NCBI RefSeq assembly: GCF_003012815.1
Contig: NZ_PXYJ01000004.1
Coordinates: 182,501-217,851 of the forward strand
DNA length: 35,351 nucleotides
Source of the DNA: Allosphingosinicella vermicomposti
Lineage (GTDB): Bacteria > Pseudomonadota > Alphaproteobacteria > Sphingomonadales > Sphingomonadaceae
Direction of reading: 5' to 3'
Each line of letters begins with the position of its first letter. The stretch's first letter is position 1. Below are positions 26,244 through 35,201 of the stretch, piece after piece. Position numbers and translations under genes: made by a program. A model generated the notes under the pieces. The model made no database searches. It was not told where the DNA came from and saw nothing but the letters and a program-made list of their open reading frames with translations.

Positions 26244-26303
26244 GCGTGAAAATCACGACAGAAATTTCACGCAAAATCGTCCGATCAACGAAAAATCGTT
26301 GAT
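26244..26303. promoter_or_regulatory. Inverted repeats upstream of alpA
   Basis: Two palindromes: GCGTGAAA...TTTCACGC (26244-26251 with 26265-26272) and ATCAACG-AAAAAT-CGTTGAT (26284-26303). They lie 70-130 bases upstream of the alpA start, between it and attR, where operators or excisionase sites are expected. The partner protein is not known. Confidence 0.45.
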
Positions 26304-26319
26304 GGGCCTATTGATGGGT
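26299..26319 (+). repeat. TTGATGGG tandem pair, right end of element
   Basis: TTGATGGGCCTATTGATGGGT, 44 bases inside attR, matches the copies at 14593 and 16341 in motif and 12-bp spacing. Confidence 0.55.
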
Positions 26320-26362
26320 GGACTTTCCCGGGCACCAAAAAATACTATGATTTCAATAGTAT

Positions 26363-26377
26363 GTGGCGGAGACGGAG
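26363..26377. other. attR: crossover end within tRNA-Ser
   Basis: GTGGCGGAGACGGAG, identical to attL at 14459-14473. Fourteen of the bases are the 3' end of the intact tRNA-Ser gene, which the element restores on integration. Confidence 0.8.
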
Positions 26378-26453
26378 GGATTCGAACCCTCGATACAGTT
26401 TCCCGTATGACGCTTTAGCAAAGCGTTGGTTTCAGCCACTCACCCACGTCTCC
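26364..26453 (-). tRNA. tRNA-Ser (anticodon GCT)
   Basis: A 90-base class II tRNA on the minus strand. Acceptor arms GGAGACG and CGTCTCC pair fully, then discriminator G and an encoded CCA. The anticodon loop is TTGCTAA within a CGCTT/AAGCG stem, anticodon GCT (plus-strand 26417-26419), reading AGC and AGU. The long variable arm typical of tRNA-Ser and the GGTTCGAATCC T-loop are present. It is the integration site of the element to its left. Confidence 0.97.
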
Positions 26454-26631
26454 GGAAAGCGCCGAAGCGCGGCTATAGCGGCGGTCGTCGCGCTGTTCAA
26501 CTGCCCTTGTCACGCCTTTTCCACGCAACGTTCCGCCGTTCAATCGACTCGGCTCACCGCCCGTTCATTGCGGCGAAAGCATGAACAAGGTTAACCTTGC
26601 GCAGCGGAATTTATGCCGGGGAGGCTGATCG

Positions 26632-27411
26632 ATGAAGGCTGTATTGTGGAAGCTCGCTGCGGCGGCGGGGTTGGCGCTGTCGAGCCCGGCTTTGGCCCAG
26701 GTGACGACGATCGATCCCAACGATGCCGGGGAATATGAGCCTGCCGTCGACGGCGGCGCGCAAACGGCGCCGCAAAGCTCCTATCCATCCACCTACCCGG
26801 CACCGGCTTCCTCCTCCAGCGGCGACTATGTGCCGGTCGATTCAGGTGTGCCGGATGCGGTACCCGCTCAACCGATGACAGCCACCCCTTCGGGCAATGC
26901 CGCCGATCGTGCGAGCGAAGCGGTCAGCACCGCTGTCCCGCGTGCCAACGTGTTTCAGGCTGCCGAGGGCGTGTTCGGACGCGGGGCCGAAGGTCTTGCT
27001 GGCCTTATCGAGAACATCCTCAGCAAGCAGGGTGAGCCTACTGCCTACATTACCGGCCGCGAAGCGGGCGGCGCGATCGTTGTCGGCCTGCGCTACGGAT
27101 CGGGCACCCTCCATCATCAGGTGCAGGGCGACAGCCCGATCTACTGGACCGGGCCATCGGTCGGGCTCGACTTCGGCGCGGACGCCAACAAGGTCTTCGT
27201 CCTCGTCTATAACGTCAACGATAAGCTCGACATGATGAAGCGCTTCGGCGCGGTCGAGGGCAATGCCTATGTCGTCGGCGGCTTCACCGCATCCTACCTG
27301 CGCCACGGCGACAAGGTGCTGATCCCGATTCGCATGGGCGTCGGCGTGCGCTTGGGCGTCAATGCGGGCTATATGAAGTTCACCGAAACCAGCCGCTGGT
27401 TTCCGCTTTAA
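26632..27411 (+). CDS. DUF1134 (EipA-like) envelope protein
   Basis: 259 residues with a signal peptide (KAVLWKLAAAAGLALSSPALAQ). A Pro/Ser/Thr-rich linker follows (about 40-75), then the DUF1134 domain from about residue 105, ending in GFTASYLRHGDKVLIPIRMG and LGVNAGYMKFTETSRW. DUF1134 includes EipA of Brucella, a periplasmic protein needed for envelope integrity. GGGGAGG stands before the ATG. The 178 bases between it and the tRNA hold its promoter region; no gene is seen there. A palindromic repeat after the stop may end transcription. Confidence 0.9.
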   Translation: MKAVLWKLAAAAGLALSSPALAQVTTIDPNDAGEYEPAVDGGAQTAPQSSYPSTYPAPASSSSGDYVPVDSGVPDAVPAQPMTATPSGNAADRASEAVSTAVPRANVFQAAEGVFGRGAEGLAGLIENILSKQGEPTAYITGREAGGAIVVGLRYGSGTLHHQVQGDSPIYWTGPSVGLDFGADANKVFVLVYNVNDKLDMMKRFGAVEGNAYVVGGFTASYLRHGDKVLIPIRMGVGVRLGVNAGYMKFTETSRWFPL

Positions 27412-27435
27412 ATTCTTAGCCTACCTACCGCCGCC

Positions 27436-27496
27436 AGGGCTGAGCCTGTCGAAGCCCGTTCCAGCTGGAACCGTCCTTCGACAAGCTCAGGACTAG
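27436..27496. repeat. Dispersed nested palindrome after the DUF1134 gene
   Basis: AGGGCTGAGCCTGTCGAAG faces CTTCGACAAGCTCAGGACTAG around an inner GTTCCAGCTGGAAC. Same family as 8633-8691. It lies between convergent genes and may act as terminator for both. Confidence 0.85.
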
Positions 27497-27523
27497 CGGA
27501 GTGGGGATGTTGAATTTTCAGCC

Positions 27524-28849
27524 TTAACTGAAGTCGACGCTCTCGAATCGTAGCGGGCGCCCATGCGCCTGCTCCGCAAGGCTGCCGTCCCACATTACCT
27601 TTCTCCCGCGGATGATCGTGCCGATGGGCTTGCCGGTGAGGCGCTTGCCCGTGAAGGGCGACCAGCCGCACCGTGAGGCAAGCCAGCTTTCCTCGATCGT
27701 CCACTGCGCTTTCAGATCGACGATGGTAAAGTCGGCGTCATAGCCCGCAGCAATACGGCCCTTGCCGACAATGCCGAAGATGCGCTGGGCGCCTGCCGAC
27801 GTGAGATCCACGACCCGCTGGAGCGTGGTGCGGCCGTTCGCGACATGATCTAGAAGGAGCGGCAGCAAAGTCTGCACGCCGGGCATGCCGCTCGGACTCT
27901 GCGGATAGGGCTTCGCCTTTTCCTCTTTCGTGTGCGGCGCGTGGTCGGAGCCGATCACGTCGGGCACCCCTTGATTGAGCCAATGCCAGAGGCCGTCGCG
28001 ATGTAGGCCCGAACGGATGGGCGGGTTCATCTGGGCATAGGCGCCGAGCGAAGGATAGGCCTCCTCCCCTGCCAACGTTAAATGTTGCGGCGTCACCTCA
28101 CAGGAAGCGATGTCCTTGTGTTGCGCGATGAGTTCCAGCTCGGCGGGCGTGGTAACGTGGAGAATGTGGATACGGCGCCTGGCTTCCCGCGCCAGCTTCA
28201 GGATCCGGCGGGTGGCCAGCATCGCGCTTTCATCGTCGCGCCAGACCGGGTGTGACGATGGATCGCCCTCGATCCGCTCCCCGAGACGCGCATTCATCCG
28301 CGCTTCGTCCTCGGCATGGATGGCGACGCGGCGCTTGCCTGAAGCGAGAACGCGGGCGAGTTCGCTGTCTTCCGATACGAGCAGGTCGCCGGTGGAGGCG
28401 CCCATGAAGATCTTCACGCCCGCCGCGCCTGGGAGCCTTTCCAATTCCTTCAGCTGATCGGCATTGGCCGATGTGGCGCCAACGTAGAACGCATGGTCGC
28501 ACCACATGCGGTCCTTCGCGCGAGCGAGCTTGTCGGCAAGAGCTTCGGCACTGTCTGTATTGGGCTTGGTGTTGGGCATTTCGAACACAGCAGTGACGCC
28601 GCCCAGCACCGCGGCACGGCTGCCGCTTTCAAGGTCTTCCTTGGCCTCAAGACCGGGCTCGCGGAAGTGGACCTGGCTGTCGATCACACCCGGGAGGATC
28701 GTGAGGCCCGCGCAGTCGATCGTCTCGGCCGCATCTCCATTGGCGCCGATCTCGACGATCTTCCCGTCGCGGACGCCGATGCTGGTTTCAGCGGGGCCGC
28801 CCGGAGTCCAGACGGTGCCGTTCTTCAGGATCAGATCATAAGTCGGCAC
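27524..28849 (-). CDS. pyrC: Dihydroorotase
   Basis: Cyclic amidohydrolase of pyrimidine synthesis, interconverting carbamoyl-aspartate and dihydroorotate. 441 residues with the class I DHOase layout: composite beta domain, then PGVIDSQVHFREPG (53-66), GVTAVFEMPNTKP, the bridging-lysine region VKIFMGASTG, ligands in IHAED and HILHVTTP, and the catalytic Asp in GSDHAPH. The first metal ligand, normally His in DxHxH, is Gln59 here (DSQVH). I recall this variant in a subset of proteobacterial dihydroorotases, so it may be normal for the subfamily, but one metal site could differ. It is transcribed convergently with the DUF1134 gene. pyrB is not in the window. Confidence 0.88.
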   Translation of the reverse strand: MPTYDLILKNGTVWTPGGPAETSIGVRDGKIVEIGANGDAAETIDCAGLTILPGVIDSQVHFREPGLEAKEDLESGSRAAVLGGVTAVFEMPNTKPNTDSAEALADKLARAKDRMWCDHAFYVGATSANADQLKELERLPGAAGVKIFMGASTGDLLVSEDSELARVLASGKRRVAIHAEDEARMNARLGERIEGDPSSHPVWRDDESAMLATRRILKLAREARRRIHILHVTTPAELELIAQHKDIASCEVTPQHLTLAGEEAYPSLGAYAQMNPPIRSGLHRDGLWHWLNQGVPDVIGSDHAPHTKEEKAKPYPQSPSGMPGVQTLLPLLLDHVANGRTTLQRVVDLTSAGAQRIFGIVGKGRIAAGYDADFTIVDLKAQWTIEESWLASRCGWSPFTGKRLTGKPIGTIIRGRKVMWDGSLAEQAHGRPLRFESVDFS

Positions 28850-28857
28850 AGGCTTCT

Positions 28858-28925
28858 CCGTTCGTCCCGAGCGAAGTCGAGGGGCGCCCGCACAAACGCA
28901 TCTCGACTTCGCTCGATGCGAACGG
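28858..28925. repeat. Dispersed inverted repeat upstream of pyrC and ygfZ
   Basis: Arms CCGTTCG, GAGCGAAGTCGAG and CTCGACTTCGCTC, CGAACGG pair across a short GC-rich loop. This is a second type of intergenic palindrome, filling the divergent spacer between pyrC and ygfZ. Confidence 0.7.
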
Positions 28926-28961
28926 CTTTATCTTGGGCGAATGAGTCCCTAACTCATCGTC

Positions 28962-29672
28962 ATGCCCGGAACCACCCTCATCGACCGCGCCGTCATCCGC
29001 CTTACCGGCGAAGATGTGCGCGGCTTCCTGCAAGGCCTCGTCACGAATGAGGTAAACGAACTCGCGGAAGACGAGCCGCTATGGGCAGCCCTTCTGACGC
29101 CGCAGGGCAAGGCTCTGTTCGACTTCCTCCTCTGGGCCGATGATGAGGATGTGCTGATCGACTGCGAGGCGGATCAGGCCGATGCGCTGATCAAGCGCCT
29201 CTGCCTTTACCGCCTGCGCCGCCCGATCGCGATTACACGCGACGAGTCGCTGGCGGTGCACTGGTCGCTGGAGGGCGAAGACCCGCTCGATCCGCGCCTC
29301 CCTGCCCTCGGCCATCGCTGGATCGCGGCGCCGGGCGAAGCGGCGGAAGGCTGGCGCGAACACCGCCTGCGTCTCGGCGTGACCGAAGGCGTCGCGGAAC
29401 TGGGGCAGGACAAGACACTCTGGCTCGAATGCAATGCGGCGGAACTCAACGGCGTCAGCTTCACCAAGGGCTGCTATGTCGGCCAGGAAAATACCGCCCG
29501 CATGAACTATCGCTCGAAGGTGAACCGGCGCCTTATCGTCGTCCCCGCCGACGCGTCGGGCGAGCGAACGCGGATCCACTATCCGGAGGTCGGCCTCGCG
29601 GTGGAGCATCGCCGGGTCGAAGACCTTGGCGACGCGATCATTCCGGACTGGCTGAAGCCCGCTCTTTCCTGA
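28962..29672 (+). CDS. ygfZ: YgfZ-like folate-binding protein
   Basis: 236-residue member of the YgfZ/GcvT family (COG0354-like), a tetrahydrofolate-using factor that helps repair or assemble certain iron-sulphur enzymes. The diagnostic KGCYVGQE, with the conserved cysteine, is at 169-176, and the N-terminal VIRLTGEDVRGFLQGLVTNEV and LTPQGKALFDFLL are standard. Start at ATG 28962. Aconitase, an iron-sulphur enzyme, is encoded nearby on the other strand. The last 35 bases overlap the convergent small membrane gene. Confidence 0.9.
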   Translation: MPGTTLIDRAVIRLTGEDVRGFLQGLVTNEVNELAEDEPLWAALLTPQGKALFDFLLWADDEDVLIDCEADQADALIKRLCLYRLRRPIAITRDESLAVHWSLEGEDPLDPRLPALGHRWIAAPGEAAEGWREHRLRLGVTEGVAELGQDKTLWLECNAAELNGVSFTKGCYVGQENTARMNYRSKVNRRLIVVPADASGERTRIHYPEVGLAVEHRRVEDLGDAIIPDWLKPALS

Positions 29673-29904
29673 CGATCCGCGCGAGGGCGGTGAGGCCGAT
29701 CCCCATCCAGACGACGTTGAGGATCGCCGAGGGCATCGCGCCATGCCACGCGCTGTTGACGATGAAACCAGCGGCGCCGAGCACGTTCATCCCCTGATAG
29801 ACAGGCGAGCTGCCGTGAAGGCGGCCCGCGGTCAGGAGCAGATAGGCAGCGAGAATGAGCAGCGCGCCTGCCCATCCCGCGACCTCGACAAGGATATCCG
29901 CCAC
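29638..29904 (-). CDS. CBU_0592-like small membrane protein
   Basis: 88 residues with three hydrophobic segments (about 9-26, 38-54, 59-77), GWAGALLILAAYLLLTAGRL and NVVWMGIGLTALARI among them, matching small integral membrane proteins of the CBU_0592 type. Starts at GTG 29904, two bases after the aconitase stop, so it is probably translated from the same transcript. Its 3' end overlaps ygfZ by 35 bases on the opposite strand. Function unknown. Confidence 0.8.
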   Translation of the reverse strand: MADILVEVAGWAGALLILAAYLLLTAGRLHGSSPVYQGMNVLGAAGFIVNSAWHGAMPSAILNVVWMGIGLTALARIVRKERASASPE

Positions 29905-29906
29905 GC

Positions 29907-32597
<2,691 letters not shown>

Positions 32598-32797
32598 CTG
32601 CGACTCCTATCGGAAGGGGCGTCGCGTCAGTGGGCGCGCCGCCCGTGGATTTGCGGGCGCCTTAGCAAGGGTGGGGCGATGGGGGAAGGGTCGGGAGCGC
32701 CAACACTAGGCGCAGCAAACCGAAACGCACAAATAACGTTAGGGCTAGATGGGGTACTAATCTGTGCTACAGAGTAACCAAATTTGAGAGAAGCAAA

Positions 32798-34078
32798 ATG
32801 GCCATAAGCGACGGCGACATCGAAGCCATTGAACGAGGCGAAACGGCAATTCGCTTAAAACGGTTCACAATAACTGGCCTGTTCGGCTATCTAAACCATA
32901 CAATAAATTTCCCACAAATGTCACCCACGGCGTCAGCCCCGGAAATACTTATTGTGGAAGGGCAGAACGGCACCGGCAAGACAACCATAATGAAAATGCT
33001 TGCCGGCATTACCAGCGCGCTCAATTTCGATATTTTTCGTCAAGTTCCATTCCATAATGCCGAGCTTGAGCTTTCAAATGGCGATATACTTGGCATATCA
33101 TCGGATATATCAAATCCGGAATTCCCGATTGTAGCGACATTTCGTCATCATGTAGTTCGACTCGCAAGGGTGCGTGAGTCTGGTGTTTATACTAGTGAAC
33201 AAGAGGCGGCGATAACTGCATATCGCGAAGATGCTCTTCCTTTACTTAAAAGTGTAGACTTCGAGCTGTTAACAATTGATCGGTCGATAGTTGTAGAAAC
33301 GAAGTCCTCTGATGATTTGATTTACGATTCAAAAACGGGTCAGTTCACGCATAAGAAAAAAGATAAAACCTTGGCCGCGCGTGTGCGTGATTTTTTGAGA
33401 GATGCGCAGGTGAATTATCGGCGTTTTTTTCAGGCCGAAGAATTAGAACTCTTACCCAGGATTTTAAAGCAATTTTCGAATATTCAAGAAAGCTATGATG
33501 CCGATACCCTTTTAGGCCGAATCAATCGCGTGCTCTACAGCAGTATCGAGATCTCGCGGTTCGGTCTTCAGACCGATGAGAAAGAACTCGAAACGCTTGC
33601 GAATCTTTTGCGTAACGACTCGTATAAGTCCGACCAACACATCTTAGCTCTGCTTGCAAGCTACATCGAGATACATGAAAGTAGGCACGAAGCGCGCCAA
33701 TTAATAGCGCTGAGATTGTCGTTGTTTGAGACAATCATGGACGAATTCTTCGTTGGGAAAAAGATAAGAATTTCCTACAGACACGGCTTCGAAATTATAG
33801 GGACCTCGGGCGAAGGATTGAAAGAGAAAGATCTTAGTTCTGGTGAGTTTCATTTCCTATATATGATGGTTGCGGCACTTCTTTGCGAAAGAACGGGAAC
33901 AATAATAGCGATCGATGAGCCGGAGCTGTCTCTACACGTAAGTTGGCAGAGGCGGCTTATAGGTGCTTTGTCCAAATGTGCGTCAGGCGCATCTCCCCTG
34001 TTTTTCTTAAGTACTCATTCCACCGCAATTTCTTCGTCTCAAAGATTTGCGGTACAGACCCTGTCGTCGATTGACTAA
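32798..34078 (+). CDS. AAA ATPase, AriA-like (PARIS-type defence)
   Basis: 426 residues, ABC/SMC-type AAA ATPase. KRFTITGLFGYLNHTINF opens the fold as in OLD/AAA_15 proteins. Walker A is GQNGTGKTT (55-63), the signature is DLSSGE (345-350), Walker B is IIAIDEPE (369-376) and an H-loop STHS is at 405-408; all catalytic residues are present. A weak AG-rich ribosome site (GAGAGAAG) precedes the ATG. It is directly followed by a DUF4435 gene. ATPase plus DUF4435 is the make-up of PARIS, where AriA senses phage anti-restriction proteins and releases AriB. The gene is clearly more AT-rich than its neighbours, a sign of transfer. Assignment to PARIS is by architecture; other ATPase-Toprim pairs exist. 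Confidence 0.8.
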   Translation: MAISDGDIEAIERGETAIRLKRFTITGLFGYLNHTINFPQMSPTASAPEILIVEGQNGTGKTTIMKMLAGITSALNFDIFRQVPFHNAELELSNGDILGISSDISNPEFPIVATFRHHVVRLARVRESGVYTSEQEAAITAYREDALPLLKSVDFELLTIDRSIVVETKSSDDLIYDSKTGQFTHKKKDKTLAARVRDFLRDAQVNYRRFFQAEELELLPRILKQFSNIQESYDADTLLGRINRVLYSSIEISRFGLQTDEKELETLANLLRNDSYKSDQHILALLASYIEIHESRHEARQLIALRLSLFETIMDEFFVGKKIRISYRHGFEIIGTSGEGLKEKDLSSGEFHFLYMMVAALLCERTGTIIAIDEPELSLHVSWQRRLIGALSKCASGASPLFFLSTHSTAISSSQRFAVQTLSSID

Positions 34079-34114
34079 GGTATGTCGCGACTTCCTCTCG
34101 ACGAATAAAAATAT

Positions 34115-34936
34115 ATGCTTTGTTGCCAAGACCCCTTGGCAACAATGTTATTCGTCGAGGGTATACGGGATTTGATCTTTTTTAAGAATTTGGTCCCACT
34201 TTCTGAACGGTGCAATGCATCGGTGTTGCCGGTTGATGAGATCGACATTCCCGCTACCGTACTCGGTGGAAGTAGAGGGAGGCTGTTGTGGTTAGCCGAT
34301 CACTTGGGTGCGGAGGCTGAACTCTTAGGAAGAGTACTTTATCTAGTTGATGCGGATTTGGACCGTTTCATGCCTAGGACTCATAGAGACGACATAATCT
34401 TAACCGATTTAAGCGACTTCGAGTCATATGTCCTAAATGATTGCTCGCTAAGCCATATAGCGCTTATCTTCGGCATAGGCGACGAGGACGGAGCCGCTCG
34501 CCTCCTGGAGGCGCTTATCCGGATTTGTAAGCCCCTAAAGGGCATTCGAGCCGCAAGCCAGCGCGCATCGTTAAATCTCCCTGTCAATCGAACGCTCGGC
34601 GAAAAGCGCAGAGAAAGACTTAGTAGGTATTTACAGGGTTCGGGCTTTACCTGCGACGTCGACATCGAGAAGTTGGTTGGCGCGTGTCATAGCAATGCTC
34701 AGTCTGATGTTAGCGCGCGGGCTCAGTTTGCGACCGCTCAACAATCTTTGGACGGCATAAGTTTATCAGACGTTCATTGGGCACAGGGTAAGGATCTGAT
34801 TGGGGCCCTGGCGGCCGTTCTCAAAATACCTTTTGAAGAAGCGTCACGCCACATAACAGGCTCGATATTTGCCTGCGCGGGTTCGATCCAAAGTATGCCT
34901 GCCATGCAAAGGATAGATAGCTTCCTTAGAGCCTAA
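34115..34936 (+). CDS. DUF4435 Toprim-like protein, AriB-like effector
   Basis: 273 residues. The Toprim-like acidic residues are visible: Glu15 in MLFVEGIRD, Asp79 and Asp81 in YLVDADLD, and the DUF4435 hallmark TDLSDFESYV (97-106). In PARIS this protein is the toxic nuclease effector, reported to cut a host tRNA. The first ATG of the open frame is at 34115, but it has no Shine-Dalgarno. In the same frame an ATG at 34082, three bases after the ATPase stop, gives MSRLPLDE and then TAA (34106-34108), as if the gene once began there. A perfect hairpin (34120-34145) covers the first codons; a further ATG at 34145 opens directly on the conserved MLFVEG. The real start is therefore uncertain; the catalytic region is intact. 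Confidence 0.78.
   Translation: MLCCQDPLATMLFVEGIRDLIFFKNLVPLSERCNASVLPVDEIDIPATVLGGSRGRLLWLADHLGAEAELLGRVLYLVDADLDRFMPRTHRDDIILTDLSDFESYVLNDCSLSHIALIFGIGDEDGAARLLEALIRICKPLKGIRAASQRASLNLPVNRTLGEKRRERLSRYLQGSGFTCDVDIEKLVGACHSNAQSDVSARAQFATAQQSLDGISLSDVHWAQGKDLIGALAAVLKIPFEEASRHITGSIFACAGSIQSMPAMQRIDSFLRA
34120..34145 (+). promoter_or_regulatory. Perfect 11-bp hairpin at the start of the AriB-like gene
   Basis: TTGTTGCCAAG and CTTGGCAACAA pair perfectly across a 4-base loop ACCC. The stem begins 2 bases after the ATG at 34115-34117 and ends on the A of the in-frame ATG at 34145. It would be stable in mRNA and could limit translation of the effector. Confidence 0.6.
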
Positions 34937-34991
34937 TGGCGGGCGAACAGGGTTGCCTATCCTTTTTGAATGCTCCCGCTATGTTCTGCTC

Positions 34992-35201
34992 ATGCGACTC
35001 GACCGCGATCAGCTTGCTTTGCTTGGATTAATCGCCCTCGACGAGATGGTGATGAAGTGCCGTGAGGGGCCGCAGGGGCGGCCGATCTCGCTGCGGGCGA
35101 CGCTTGCCATGCTCTATGTTCTGGGCGGGCGGGGGACCTCACGCCGTCATGCTGAACCCTTCGGCGGCGCTCAGGACAGGCTTGTTTCAGCATCCATCTA
35201 G
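34992..35201 (+). CDS. Small unknown ORF, probably truncated at its 3' end
   Basis: 69 codons from an ATG at 34992 without a clear ribosome site. The first ~50 residues look like real protein (RLDRDQLALLGLIALDEMVM, RPISLRATLAMLYVLGG). The last ~17 residues come from a dispersed palindromic repeat (35149-35193), so the original C-terminus was probably lost when the repeat inserted. GC is high again, so it belongs to the core side and not to the PARIS-like cassette. I do not recognise a family. Confidence 0.35.
   Translation: MRLDRDQLALLGLIALDEMVMKCREGPQGRPISLRATLAMLYVLGGRGTSRRHAEPFGGAQDRLVSASI
35149..35193. repeat. Palindromic intergenic repeat near the window end
   Basis: ATGCTGAA and TTCAGCAT arms with a TTCGGCGGCGCTCAGGACAG centre. 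The core CCTTCGGC...GCTCAGGACAGG is akin to the GCTCAG/CTGTCG family elsewhere in the window. Confidence 0.6.

Larger units (their letters stand above)
14459..26377. mobile_element. Integrated tRNA-Ser element with type III restriction cargo
   Basis: About 11.9 kb bounded by a 15-bp direct repeat (GTGGCGGAGACGGAG), 14 bases of which are the 3' end of tRNA-Ser including CCA. Contents in order: tyrosine integrase and coupled small gene (plus); exported protein (minus) and XRE regulator (plus); res and mod (minus); membrane-anchored unknown (plus); then a minus-strand replication module read from right to left as AlpA-like, unknown, prim-pol primase, DUF3987 and DUF5681-like. No structural phage genes, large terminase or relaxase are present. 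The interior looks lower in GC than the flanks. This fits a P4-like satellite or an integrative mobilizable island dependent on a helper. Boundaries are well supported; mobility is inferred. Confidence 0.85.

Noticed and set aside
14459-26377. Defective prophage
   Set aside because: No capsid, tail, portal, large terminase or lysis gene is present, while the integration and replication genes are intact and tightly coupled. A satellite or mobilizable island fits better.
32798-34936. Gabija or classical OLD nuclease
   Set aside because: In those the Toprim is fused to the ATPase, and Gabija adds a UvrD-like helicase. Here the Toprim-like domain is a separate DUF4435 protein and no helicase follows.
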